From: JBDRHL01 sp043816955
Lineage (GTDB): Bacteria; Planctomycetota; Phycisphaerae; Sedimentisphaerales; CAYZTY01
Assembly: GCA_043816955.1 (NCBI GenBank)
Contig: JBDRHL010000118.1
Location: 1 to 55,883, forward strand
Length of the DNA: 55,883 nucleotides
Direction: 5' to 3'
Shown here in pieces: positions 8,273 to 17,148 of this stretch. Within the stretch, counting starts at the first letter, position 1. Each line of letters starts with the position of its first letter. Made by a program: the position numbers and the translations under genes. The notes beneath the pieces are model-generated. The model was given only the letters and a program-made list of their open reading frames with translations. It did no database searches and was not told the DNA's origin.

Positions 8273-8989
8273 ATGAGATTGCAGTTTATCGTTTGTAAGG
8301 TGCTGCAGAGAGAAGCGTATTACTGTGCTGCACGCGCAAAAAACGTCGTCGACATCGTCATTATGCCGCAGGGGCTGCATAATGAGCCTGAAAAGCTGCG
8401 AACCGAAGTTCAAAAGGCTCTCGACAACACAACCGATATTCAGGATAGGCCTTACGACGCTTCACTGCTCGGCTACGGCTTGTGCAGCAACGGAATAGTA
8501 GGCCTGTCCGCAAGGATTCCTGTTGTTATACCAAGAGGACACGACTGCATTACACTGCTGCTCGGATCAAAGGAAAAATACCGACAGTACTTCGACTCGC
8601 ACCGCGGCATATACTGGTACAGCCCCGGCTGGATAGAAGACAACAACCAGCCCGGCAAAGAACGATACGAAAAAACCCTCATGCAATACCAGGAAAAATA
8701 CGGCCCGGACAACGCCCAATATCTTATGGAAATGGAGCAAAACTGGATCAAGGAATATTCATGGGCAACGTATGTTGACTGGGGCTTTGACGATTCGCAG
8801 AAGTACAGGGAGTTTACGAAAGAATGTGCAAAGTATCTGAACTGGAATTATGACGAGCTTAAAGGAGAACCTTCTCTGATGCAAAGACTTTTTGACGGTC
8901 AATGGAATGAAGAAGAATTCCTCGTTCTTGAGCCCGGCAAACAAATCGCAGAAAATATCACCCACACCGGAATAATAAAAGCCTCGTGA
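8273..8989 (+). CDS. DUF1638 domain protein
   Basis: A 238-residue protein that matches DUF1638: N-terminal FIVCKVLQREAYYCAA, then the conserved GYGLCSNGIVGL loop and PRGHDCITLLLGS. The family occurs in anaerobes, often near corrinoid-dependent methyltransferases, and has no settled function. Here the partner is an aldo/keto reductase immediately upstream. No signal peptide or membrane segment is visible. Only the short remnant of a symporter gene lies beyond the stop, on the other strand. Confidence 0.75.
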   Translation: MRLQFIVCKVLQREAYYCAARAKNVVDIVIMPQGLHNEPEKLRTEVQKALDNTTDIQDRPYDASLLGYGLCSNGIVGLSARIPVVIPRGHDCITLLLGSKEKYRQYFDSHRGIYWYSPGWIEDNNQPGKERYEKTLMQYQEKYGPDNAQYLMEMEQNWIKEYSWATYVDWGFDDSQKYREFTKECAKYLNWNYDELKGEPSLMQRLFDGQWNEEEFLVLEPGKQIAENITHTGIIKAS

Positions 8990-9051
8990 TACACCCCCCA
9001 AAAAGCAGACCCCCGGAAGATTCGAAAAACCGGCTTCGTAGAACATTTCGA

Positions 9052-9147
9052 ATCGGCTACGCTCCTGGTGTATTTTTTGGTCTTAAATGCCATGTAAAAA
9101 AGAAAAACCACCAGTCCGCAAACTATTACCCAGTCGATAGGCTGCAT
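9052..9147 (-). pseudogene. Remnant of a sodium:solute symporter, first 32 codons
   Basis: A strong Shine-Dalgarno (GAGGAGG) precedes an ATG at 9147. The next 32 codons read as the start of an SSS-family transporter: MQPIDWVIVCGLVVFLFYMA, then KTKKYTRSVAD. In intact family members this last motif continues into a second helix (FLAANRCAGR-type sequence). Here the homology stops abruptly at 9052 and the frame runs into unrelated residues and the 3' end of the DUF1638 gene. The rest of the transporter is gone. It is probably the scar of a deletion. Confidence 0.6.
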
Positions 9148-9245
9148 ATTCAGGCCTCCTCAGGCTTTCAATAAATGACAAATATTACCGCCAAAGCAAT
9201 CGCCGGCTTGTAAATTTCTTCTTAATCCTCATCTCAAATTATTTT

Positions 9246-10799
9246 TTACAAGTCAACCTCATCCGGCGCAACGACTTCCAATTTTCTTTGGTCTCTGCTC
9301 TCTCTGAGAATTAAATCAAATTCCCTTGGCCTCGGAATCGACTCACCAAATTCGAACAGTACCCAGACGTTCCGAACAGAGCCATAATTTACACCAGTAG
9401 TTGTGATACCTCTTGCGCCGAAGCGGGAAAAAGCCTCCTTTGAACGCGGCTTATGGAACACCGCTATTTTTGAGCCGTCCGGCAAATCCTTTGTTAGTTC
9501 CATCATACTCTGCACTATCTCATGTGTGTTCTGTCCGGTTGCCAGAATCTCTTTGACTTTTGCTCGGCTTGAACTAATGTTGCTGACAATAATCAAACAT
9601 GCCATCGGTATTAGGACATACCGTAACCGGCTTTTTTTCGCCCAGACGAAAGTTAATATTATCGCTGAAAGCAGCGCCAATGAACATAGGCTGGCCATAG
9701 CATAGTACTCACTAACCCTCCCGAGCAAAAACTCAGGGAATAAAGAACACAATAATAAAACAGCAATAAATATGGCTGTAACTTTATTTTCTCTGCTACC
9801 CTTTACGATTAACGATAACCATCCGCTGAAAAGAACAACACCCCAAATTATGGCAGGAAACAAAAACAATGCTGCTCCTGAATATTCCCTACGCACTATT
9901 TTTAGATATGTTGCATATGAATTTACCGGGTTAATGCTCCCCAAAAGAAGCGTTGCAATGTTTTTAACGTTGATCAACGGCCTGAACCTCATGTGCGGAT
10001 AGCCGTGAACATCTGCATATCTTAGCAAAGGTATCGCTGCTTTTGTAAAGGTATACCTAATCAGAAAATACCCAACAACCCAAACGAGGAGAAGTCCGAT
10101 TAGTGCCGTCATCTCTTTGCGGTACCGCAATTCACGCCGATAAATTAACACAATGACAAAAACTCCGGCGGCCAGCACCAATCCACGGATACCTGTCTCT
10201 TTGGTCAGCACAGATATTGTCAGAAAACATATAAAGCCCAAAAGAAGACCCCATCGAACGCTATTTGTCCTGTCATCGGAATCCCGTTCGTTGAGCCAAC
10301 GCCACAACATCCACGCCCCGCTCATAGTAAAAACCACCGGAAGCACATTAGTCACCCCCCAAGCCGTGGATATTGGAAAGACTAATACCTGAGAGCAGGC
10401 TATCCACAATGAACAGAACATCGCCGGCCAAAAGCCGGCCCCCAAGGCACGGGAAAAGCAGCCGACCAGAACGGAAGCTACGCCGACAACCGCCAGGCTT
10501 ATTAACACAACTCGTGTATTCACAGCATCAAGATTGTCAGCGTCACCCGCTAGTACAGGATAAAGAATGAAATACGAAATCGGAATCCAGTGCACCCCAT
10601 CGTGGGTCGTTGTCGCCAGGCGGCAAAATGTGGATGCCAAACCCCCAGCCTCTGTTTTAACACAGCCGGCCATTCTATATGCATGCCCGTCCTCATAGCC
10701 TCGATGTGCCCCCCAAACGCCCCAAAATGCCGGCAATAACACCAAAACAACAAAGGGCAAGATAACCAAACAATGCCTGAAATAATTTTTTAAAGCCAC
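9246..10799 (-). CDS. GT39-like polytopic membrane protein
   Basis: A 517-residue integral membrane protein with about 10-12 hydrophobic segments and a first periplasmic loop rich in charged and aromatic residues (GYEDGHAYRMAG, THDGVHWIPISYF). This layout fits the GT-C glycosyltransferases of the PMT/ArnT type, which use a polyprenyl-phosphate sugar donor; an acidic pair in the first loop (here E-D) is expected for them. The C-terminal 120 residues form a soluble tail. The start is GTG at 10799 with AGGGA upstream. It stands alone between two decayed genes. The sugar and acceptor cannot be inferred. Confidence 0.6.
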   Translation of the reverse strand: MALKNYFRHCLVILPFVVLVLLPAFWGVWGAHRGYEDGHAYRMAGCVKTEAGGLASTFCRLATTTHDGVHWIPISYFILYPVLAGDADNLDAVNTRVVLISLAVVGVASVLVGCFSRALGAGFWPAMFCSLWIACSQVLVFPISTAWGVTNVLPVVFTMSGAWMLWRWLNERDSDDRTNSVRWGLLLGFICFLTISVLTKETGIRGLVLAAGVFVIVLIYRRELRYRKEMTALIGLLLVWVVGYFLIRYTFTKAAIPLLRYADVHGYPHMRFRPLINVKNIATLLLGSINPVNSYATYLKIVRREYSGAALFLFPAIIWGVVLFSGWLSLIVKGSRENKVTAIFIAVLLLCSLFPEFLLGRVSEYYAMASLCSLALLSAIILTFVWAKKSRLRYVLIPMACLIIVSNISSSRAKVKEILATGQNTHEIVQSMMELTKDLPDGSKIAVFHKPRSKEAFSRFGARGITTTGVNYGSVRNVWVLFEFGESIPRPREFDLILRESRDQRKLEVVAPDEVDL

Positions 10800-10880
10800 T
10801 TATCCCTGCCTCGAAGTACAACCATCTCAAGTCTTTTTTAATGGTCGAAACTTAAACAAATTATTTTGCACTATGATTCT

Positions 10881-12129
10881 TTACGGCTGCCAGACAACGA
10901 TATCTTTTTCCTTTAACCGGAAAGTCATACTATCCTTCGGCGGCATTTTTTCGATTTTTCCATTCAGATGAAGGATTCTGCTGTCTTTGCTTGTTGATTT
11001 ATTAAAAGCCTCAAGATCGATCGAAACCTTTGCTGTTCCAGCAGATAAGAACGCTGGTACGAAGGCCCTCTTTCTTGCATTGGGCAAGTGCCTTGCGAAG
11101 AATCCTTTTCTCTTTTTCACTATAGTCCAGTATGTCAGGGTTGCCTAGCCTGCTATAATTTCCCAGCGAGTTATAGTACCAGACGCAAAGATGATTCACA
11201 CCATACTTTTTCCCGATTCTTGCGACTTGCGGCATGGACTCTAACGGCCTTACAGGCGCACCATCAAAACTGCGGAAGAATATATTCTGAAATCCTATAG
11301 CTTCTCTCGCCCATCCAGGTGTATCGGCAGGCACATACCAGGTATCGACCCAGTTGTTGTATCTATCTGCTGTGTCCCGCCAGTCGCCTGCATGGACGCT
11401 TATCCCCATCGGGGGAGACTGCCAGGTTTGCCCTTTTTCGATGCGTGTATAGTGCGCGATGCCGAAGCAAAGATTCAATCCTGGATTGTGGCCGGCGAGA
11501 TTTTCAAACGCGAAGGAATAATTCTTTGCCTGTTCATGATAGCTCATATAGCTTATGCCGCCTTTAGGCCCTGACAAATCGATCCATGGTGTATAAGTGT
11601 AAACACTGGGGAAATTCAATCGCTGATGGCAGCGGATATAAGTCATGCCTTTATTCATCGGGAACATATATGGGTCGATTGAGCCGCTTCCGACGTAAAC
11701 AAGTTTGTCTTTGCCCTTTCCGCCCTGCCCCTCCCAGCCTGAGATCTGCGGAAACCAGACATCCGTGATTTCGCTTTCGCCCCGGTTGGCAACCTTTATC
11801 GTAAATATGAATTCATCATCTCCGCACGACTCAATCGAAACCTCAGCGGCTATCGGCAACCTGCCTTCCACACATGAAAGACTATTCCACTTCAGCACAA
11901 GCCCTTTTCCCGATTTTCGAATCTGCGGAGGTGGAGATATGGTATTATCGGCATACCTGCTGTGCCATCCGTCGCGGGGCACTATCAGGGTAAACAGCCG
12001 TCCTTTCTCTGCCCCCTGTCTGCCTGTGCTGTTGACGTGAACAAGATGGCTTCGAGCATCCTCAATCCGAACAATATTGCCGTCTTTTTTGTCAATGACA
12101 AGCCTGGTTCTTCCGTTAATAAGCTCCAT
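10881..12129 (-). pseudogene. Glycoside-hydrolase-like gene (DUF6259-type), internally deleted and frameshifted
   Basis: The first 370 codons (12129 down to about 11035) encode a beta-sandwich followed by the opening strands of a TIM barrel (GVNHLCVWYYNSLGNYSR, LRTSVLICWN), like DUF6259/glycoside-hydrolase-related proteins. The frame then hits a stop at 11011-11013. In another frame the sequence from about 11045 to 10881 encodes a plausible C-terminal beta-strand end (KVSIDLEAFNKSTSKDSR through KEKDIVVWQP). The middle of the barrel is missing, so this looks like an internal deletion that also broke the frame. The start at 12129 (MELINGRTRL) is chosen over a TTG at 12159. The exact family is my best recollection. 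Confidence 0.55.
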
Positions 12130-12240
12130 GAAAGTTTTCCGTAATTGATATGTAAGCAAATCCGAAAACAGCGCAGAACGGCTCTCTCCCGAAACACTCT
12201 TATTGCTATACCCTCCCGCCTCTTAAAAACTGTTTCATCC

Positions 12241-12263
12241 TGTAGTTAAACCTTATAACTACA
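12241..12263. repeat. Hairpin at the 3' end of the membrane-protein gene
   Basis: TGTAGTT (12241-12247) and AACTACA (12257-12263) form a perfect 7-bp stem with a nine-base loop overlapping the stop codon of the minus-strand gene. No strong T-run follows, so its role as a terminator is uncertain. Confidence 0.35.
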
Positions 12264-13089
12264 TTACCTCCAGCCGGCGAAGTGTCGCCTTGGCCCAGCG
12301 AGAGCTTCGAATCTGTGCGAAAATCGCAAGCAACGCCACCAGAAGCCACAGAGCGATGAATCTAAGATACAGCAGCGCCTTGCAGAATAGTGACACACCC
12401 GGCCCGCACGCAGGACACCATCGCAAAAGCTCATCGGGAGTGTAAATTGCTCCCGTTATTATTCTGCCAAACACACACTGCCACGGCAAAAGAAACGCAA
12501 GCAGAAACAGTGACAGGAAAAACGCCCTGCATATATGGTTTATACCGCCAAACCTGGCGACGAGTGATAGTTTCAGGCTGAACATCAGGGTCAGAGAATA
12601 AACCCCGGCGGCAATAATGATAACATAATTAAATAACTTGATCAGCCCGGCAATGTATGCGAACTTTAAGGGGAATATCTTCTGGAGAACACTTGCCGTT
12701 ATGTTTTGCTTCTCCACCACCACAATGACATTGGGTTCGCTCAATTGCTGTGTCGCTTTCTGGGCTGCAGCGGAAATATCTTCCTTTTCCGCTTCGGCTT
12801 TAGCGCCAATATCAGACTGTTTTTCTTCTGGTGCAGACTGCTTAACCGCCGCAGAAGCAGGCTCGGCACCATCTGATCCGGTTGATACTGCTGACTGAGC
12901 CGGCGACGTCGATTTCTGTTCTGTAGCGGTAGTCAACCCAAGATTAACTACCCAGAACAACCCCTGCAGCAGCAACAGGCACAGCAGTATTACTATGAAA
13001 AGGAAATTCTTCATTGCTCGAAAAGCACCAATTGCCTCCAGTGAATCGGTAGTAGTAAGAAGTTCATCATGTTTCTTTTCGTCGTTCAT
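12259..13089 (-). CDS. Membrane protein of unknown function
   Basis: A 276-residue protein. One helix (NFLFIVILLCLLLLQGLFWVV, about 28-48) is followed by a long low-complexity Ser/Ala/Glu/Lys linker (50-130). Three or more helices come after it (AGLIKLFNYVIIIAAGVYSL; AFFLSLFLLAFLLPWQCVF; LLYLRFIALWLLVALLAIFAQ). The start is supported by AGGAGAT five bases before the ATG. The last helices and the WCPACGP motif between them resemble no family I know. It probably sits in the inner membrane with the linker in the periplasm. Confidence 0.7.
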   Translation of the reverse strand: MNDEKKHDELLTTTDSLEAIGAFRAMKNFLFIVILLCLLLLQGLFWVVNLGLTTATEQKSTSPAQSAVSTGSDGAEPASAAVKQSAPEEKQSDIGAKAEAEKEDISAAAQKATQQLSEPNVIVVVEKQNITASVLQKIFPLKFAYIAGLIKLFNYVIIIAAGVYSLTLMFSLKLSLVARFGGINHICRAFFLSLFLLAFLLPWQCVFGRIITGAIYTPDELLRWCPACGPGVSLFCKALLYLRFIALWLLVALLAIFAQIRSSRWAKATLRRLEVM

Positions 13090-13241
13090 TTTTATCTCCT
13101 GCTATTTTTTATAAAAACCAGAGATCAAAATTCAACCAGTCCCTTTTTAACACTGTCTATTTTGCGCATGTTTTGTCACTTTTGCAATGAAGAATTTTTT
13201 CTTTTTTCCCCAAAACACCTTTTTTCACGATGAAATCCAGA

Positions 13242-13270
13242 CATATATAAAAATACTATATCTGCGTCAA
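13242..13270 (-). promoter_or_regulatory. Possible promoter for the membrane-protein gene
   Basis: Read on the minus strand, TTGACG (13265-13270) and TATATG (13242-13247) are 17 bases apart. The -35 element overlaps the stop region of tilS, and the start codon at 13089 is about 150 bases away. Confidence 0.35.
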
Positions 13271-14724
13271 AGAAACCTATCTGCCCCGGCACCAGAACTT
13301 AAGTCCACCTGCAGCTGCAGGATATTCCTGGTTTGCTCCGTAATTGCGGTCTCTTGAGACGCCCTGACCGCCGCTACCCAGATTATCTTCCTTGAATCCT
13401 CGATTACCAAAAGGCTGTTTCTTCGCTGCGGTTTGATCCTTTCGTTCGTAAGAAACTTCCCCAGTTTTTTGGGCACCTTCAGCCCGAACGGCACAAACCT
13501 GTCACCTGCCCTGCGGTACCGAATCTTCAGCGGCATCACGATCTTATCGAAATCAAACCACTCCGTTTCTTTCGATTTTGAAGCTTTGAATTGCTCAATA
13601 TCACATTGATCGGCTTTCAGAAGCACAGCATTGATCAAATGCTCTCCGAAACTGGTTTGTCCGGGCGCCTCCAGAAATTTCTCTCTGATGCTCGTTTGTA
13701 CCGCTGTATAGCTGCTTTTTCCAACAACCAGCCTGTCATATTCACGCCGTGCAAAAAAGCCCGACGGAAGCTCCACCAGCCTGCCGGTTGCTTTTTCATC
13801 CACAAGAGCGGATATCCCCTTGTAATGCTTTTCTGTAAGATGCCTCTCACCGCTGCCCAGGCGTGTTAATGCCCGACGAAACAGTTCGAATCTTACCATT
13901 GGTCCATGCTTCAATAAGCCCTTAATATCCATCACTGTTCCCGTCAGACTCTGCGCATTGACAATATCTTCCCAGGCCGGGTCAGCAGCCTTATCAACCA
14001 GCTTTTGCAGCCGGCTGCTTTGCCGGGCCAGAGCGCATAACATTTCCACAACATCCTGCTTACATCGATTTTGAATGCTCTCGATTAACTGATGCCTGAT
14101 AAAATTACGCGTATAGCAGACATCGTAATTCGTACGGTCTGTGCGCCAGTTGAGCCTGCGATCTTTGAGGTATTTGATCACTTCGTCCCTGCTCAGGCAC
14201 AGAAGCGGACGGATAAAAGTTACGCCATTATCGAACACCCTTTTAGGTTCAATGCCCCCAAGCCCCCGAAAACCGCATCCTCTCCAAAGACGATGCAGCA
14301 CCGTTTCGGCATTGTCATTTTTCTGGTGTGCTGTCGCCACACACCAACTGCCGTTCTCTTTGGCAATTTCACTCAGCCCCTCGAGACGAAGCTGCCGCGC
14401 TGCCGTTTCAATCGAGAGCTTGTGTTTGGCCCCATAGCTCCGCACATCGACCCGCCGCACAATAACTTCAATGCCAAGTCTGGAGCCGAGTTGGGCCACA
14501 AATAACTCGTCAGCCTCGCTGTCCTGGCCGCGAAGCTGGTGGTTGATATGAGCAATCTGCAGTATTGCCTCAATTCTGTTTGCATTTTTCAGGTCGCTGA
14601 GAATATGAATTAACGCTACAGAATCAGCTCCCCCCGATACAGCAACGGTGATTTTGCCCCCCAAAGCTGTCAATCCCTCACTCCTGATAAACGCCGCTAC
14701 TTTGTTCTGAATCTCACAACTCAT
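13267..14724 (-). CDS. tilS: tRNA(Ile)-lysidine synthase
   Basis: Converts the wobble cytidine of the CAU-anticodon tRNA-Ile to lysidine, using ATP and lysine, so that it reads AUA. The N-type ATP pyrophosphatase P-loop is clear (VAVSGGADSVALIHIL, near residues 26-41). It is followed by IAHINHQLRGQDSEADE and the HQKNDNAET segment. The TilS C-terminal substrate-binding domain follows, with IRYRRAGDRFVPFGLKVPKKLGKFL near 410-435. At 485 residues it is full length. A terminator-like hairpin separates it from the upstream TPR gene, so it probably has its own promoter. It is an essential cytoplasmic gene. Confidence 0.93.
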   Translation of the reverse strand: MSCEIQNKVAAFIRSEGLTALGGKITVAVSGGADSVALIHILSDLKNANRIEAILQIAHINHQLRGQDSEADELFVAQLGSRLGIEVIVRRVDVRSYGAKHKLSIETAARQLRLEGLSEIAKENGSWCVATAHQKNDNAETVLHRLWRGCGFRGLGGIEPKRVFDNGVTFIRPLLCLSRDEVIKYLKDRRLNWRTDRTNYDVCYTRNFIRHQLIESIQNRCKQDVVEMLCALARQSSRLQKLVDKAADPAWEDIVNAQSLTGTVMDIKGLLKHGPMVRFELFRRALTRLGSGERHLTEKHYKGISALVDEKATGRLVELPSGFFARREYDRLVVGKSSYTAVQTSIREKFLEAPGQTSFGEHLINAVLLKADQCDIEQFKASKSKETEWFDFDKIVMPLKIRYRRAGDRFVPFGLKVPKKLGKFLTNERIKPQRRNSLLVIEDSRKIIWVAAVRASQETAITEQTRNILQLQVDLSSGAGADRFL

Positions 14725-14746
14725 AGCTGCTGATTATATAGAAAAA

Positions 14747-14794
14747 CAGCGAGACTGTCTAAACCCGTATTTTCAGGCCCGGACAGCCTCGCTG
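14747..14794 (-). terminator. Intrinsic terminator after the TPR lipoprotein gene
   Basis: On the minus strand CAGCGAGGCTGTC and GACAGTCTCGCTG form a 12-bp stem with one mismatch, followed by TTTTTC. It lies between the TPR gene stop (14824) and the tilS start (14724) and would end the upstream transcript. Confidence 0.75.
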
Positions 14795-14823
14795 TCGGCA
14801 TCAGAACAAACCAGGTTGTTCTG

Positions 14824-15603
14824 CTATTTTTCTTTCGTTTGTTCACCCGCCAATTCTGCAACCCGCTTCTCGGCAATATTGCGATACTTCGGCTCCTTTT
14901 CGATAGATTCCCTGTATAGCCGAAGTGCCTCGTCCCGCTGCTTCAGGCGGCGATCCAGTATTGACGCGGCTTTGTAACGAGCGGGATGAGGTGTCTCTGT
15001 ATCCCACTGGTATGTTCGCTGGAAGTATAAAAGCGCAATTGAGTAATCCTTGAAGTGATAATAAATTTCACCAGCCATGAAAGCGGCATCGTCAATCTTG
15101 TCGCTGGATGGGTATTTTTGTATCACTTGATTGAACTTGTCCAGCGCGATTCGCATCTTGTCGTCGTTGACTAAGATCGGGATAAGCCGCGCAGCCTTAT
15201 AATAACTGACCGCCTCATCATAAAGTGCGTTCGCTGCCGGAATCGGCTTGATTGCCTTAAGCTCAGGCCCGGCAACTTCTGCCTGGATTATATACCGATA
15301 CTGCGGCATCAGATCCAGTTGAGCAAGCTCCTTCTGTGCCCATTCCATCTTCATGTTATTGCCCGTCTGGGTGTAATAATCGATCAGCGACTGCAGCCCC
15401 TGGCGATAAGCCTGGCGATAAGTTGCGACCTGTTCGACTATGTCCGCTTCGACCGCGCCGGAAACTACCGGCACCTGCACCGGTTCCGGTGCGTATTTTG
15501 TCCGCGGCGCGATAATTTGCCCTTCGCCCTTGTTAACTTCCAGACACCCCGCCAGAACTAGGGTTATCGCGATTAAAGACATGCCCAGAAATACCTTTGC
15601 CAT
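14824..15603 (-). CDS. TPR outer-membrane lipoprotein (BamD/YbgF-like)
   Basis: A 259-residue lipoprotein. The signal ends in a lipobox (ITLVLAGC). A spacer follows, then tetratricopeptide helices from about residue 120 to 250, including DKFNQVIQKYPSSDKIDDAAFMAGEIYY and ALLYFQRTYQWDTETPHPARYKAA. The arrangement resembles BamD and other scaffold lipoproteins that hold outer-membrane assembly or peptidoglycan complexes. The length is near that of BamD, but no other bam gene is adjacent, so the assignment stops at the level of TPR lipoprotein. GGAGG lies just upstream of the ATG. Confidence 0.75.
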   Translation of the reverse strand: MAKVFLGMSLIAITLVLAGCLEVNKGEGQIIAPRTKYAPEPVQVPVVSGAVEADIVEQVATYRQAYRQGLQSLIDYYTQTGNNMKMEWAQKELAQLDLMPQYRYIIQAEVAGPELKAIKPIPAANALYDEAVSYYKAARLIPILVNDDKMRIALDKFNQVIQKYPSSDKIDDAAFMAGEIYYHFKDYSIALLYFQRTYQWDTETPHPARYKAASILDRRLKQRDEALRLYRESIEKEPKYRNIAEKRVAELAGEQTKEK

Positions 15604-15702
15604 TTCGGCCTCCTTTCAAAAAATAATCTCCAATCCCTACACTGATATTAGAATCCTTCCACGTCCGTTTGTCAACCACTCAAATTGTTCTGCTGAACCG
15701 GC

Positions 15703-16443
15703 CTACCATTGTGCCTCGATATAAGGCCCGATCGGTCCCTCTCGCTTCGGCTGCGGGCGGGATTTGAGAATCGCTTCGGCTATGGCAATATCGCTCTTGT
15801 GCGTCAGCTTGATGTTGGAAGCGTCTGTCTCCACGATGCTGACCTTTTCACCCAGCGCCTCGACAAGCTGTGCATCGTCGCTGATCAGAGTCGTATCCAG
15901 ATTCTTCATGTTGCCATATGCCCTTTTCAGCAGTTCTTGGGAAAATACCTGTGGTGTCTGGGCCTCATAAAGTTCGCTCCGGTCGACCGTATCCACAATC
16001 AACCCGGCTTTACACTTTTTTATCGTCGCCCTGACGGGGCAGGCAAGTATTGCTGCGCCTGTTTTCGAAGCTGCCTTAATAACCTCGTCAACCCACTCCT
16101 TTGTAACACAAGGCCGGGCCGCATCATGAACAGCAACTATTTCAATTTCGCTCTTTACAAGCTCAAGACCCTTGCTTACCGTGTCGAATCGCTCCGTGCC
16201 GCCGATGAATACCTTTGTTCCGTGAAAGCCGAGAACATCACCCCACTTCACTTTGATCAGTTCTTCTTCCTCCTCTGATATCCCAAGCAGTATCTGCTTG
16301 ACGTCATCCCGATCGGCGAAAACCTCCACACTGCGAAGAAACGCTGCCCTTCCTGCCACATCAGCCAACTGTTTCTTCCTCTTGTCCCCGAACCTGCTGC
16401 TCGTCCCCGCCGCACAGATTATAACCCCAACCTTCTTACTCAT
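15703..16443 (-). CDS. ispD: 2-C-methyl-D-erythritol 4-phosphate cytidylyltransferase
   Basis: Third step of the MEP isoprenoid pathway, transferring CMP from CTP to methylerythritol 4-phosphate in the cytoplasm. The nucleotidyltransferase signature is present at the N-terminus (VIICAAGTSSRFGDKRKKQL, residues 6-25), with the catalytic Arg and Lys visible. VAVHDAARPCVT (about 104-115) and DDAQLVEALG also match. At 246 residues it is normal size. It lies 25 bases downstream of cobO on the same strand and is probably co-transcribed. Confidence 0.92.
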   Translation of the reverse strand: MSKKVGVIICAAGTSSRFGDKRKKQLADVAGRAAFLRSVEVFADRDDVKQILLGISEEEEELIKVKWGDVLGFHGTKVFIGGTERFDTVSKGLELVKSEIEIVAVHDAARPCVTKEWVDEVIKAASKTGAAILACPVRATIKKCKAGLIVDTVDRSELYEAQTPQVFSQELLKRAYGNMKNLDTTLISDDAQLVEALGEKVSIVETDASNIKLTHKSDIAIAEAILKSRPQPKREGPIGPYIEAQW

Positions 16444-16468
16444 CGATCACAGACTCCTCTTCTGGCAA

Positions 16469-17011
16469 TCAGTACTCTATACCCTTCCTGGCGCCAATAC
16501 TTTTCTCGAACGGGTGTTTGATGTTTTTCATCTCCGTCACAAGGTCCGCAAGCTCAATCAGTTCTGCCGTTGCGCCCCTGCCGGTCAGCACAAGCTCAAC
16601 CCCGCGATGCCTTCGATCGATTATTTTTTTTATGTCCGCCAGTTCCGCCAGGCCCTTTGACAGGCAAAACACTATTTCATCCAGAATTATCAAATCATGC
16701 GACCTACACGCCGCAAGATCAGCAATCTCGGTCAGCCTTTCGTGAATAGCCTTGCGCGCCTGTTCAAAGGCTCCCTTGTCGTCAAAAGACCTGTTCATAT
16801 CCCACGCCTGTGAAAAAGGCTGGATTGTTATCAGAAGATGCGCTGCTTTAAGCGCTCTGCGCTCCCCGAGTTCCAGAGAGGCAGGCTTGAGAAACTGACA
16901 AATCAGGCTGCTGCGCCCGTGACCAGCCGCCCGAAGTGCAAGACCCAGCATCGCTGTTGTCTTTCCTTTCCCGTCACCCGTATATATCTGTACAAGCCCT
17001 GCTTCCAGCAT
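16469..17011 (-). CDS. cobO: Cob(I)yrinic acid a,c-diamide adenosyltransferase
   Basis: Adds the 5'-deoxyadenosyl group from ATP to the cobalt of corrinoids, giving adenosylcobalamin forms. The CobA/CobO/BtuR P-loop sits at the very N-terminus (IYTGDGKGKTTAMLGLALRA, residues 9-28). The Walker B-like strand is DLIILDEIVFCL, and VELVLTGRGA is also typical. At 180 residues it has the usual length. The product points to cobalamin use in this organism. No other cobalamin gene or riboswitch was seen in the window. Confidence 0.92.
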   Translation of the reverse strand: MLEAGLVQIYTGDGKGKTTAMLGLALRAAGHGRSSLICQFLKPASLELGERRALKAAHLLITIQPFSQAWDMNRSFDDKGAFEQARKAIHERLTEIADLAACRSHDLIILDEIVFCLSKGLAELADIKKIIDRRHRGVELVLTGRGATAELIELADLVTEMKNIKHPFEKSIGARKGIEY

Positions 17012-17148
17012 TACATAATTATACGCTGTAAAAACAAATTAAAAAGCCCAAAATCCGGATTAACAACTTTTGGCTATTGCCCCATGCCCGTCAGGACATT
17101 AAAATCGGCTCTATCGCACAACTGAACTTAAAATTGAAAGGAATCCCG

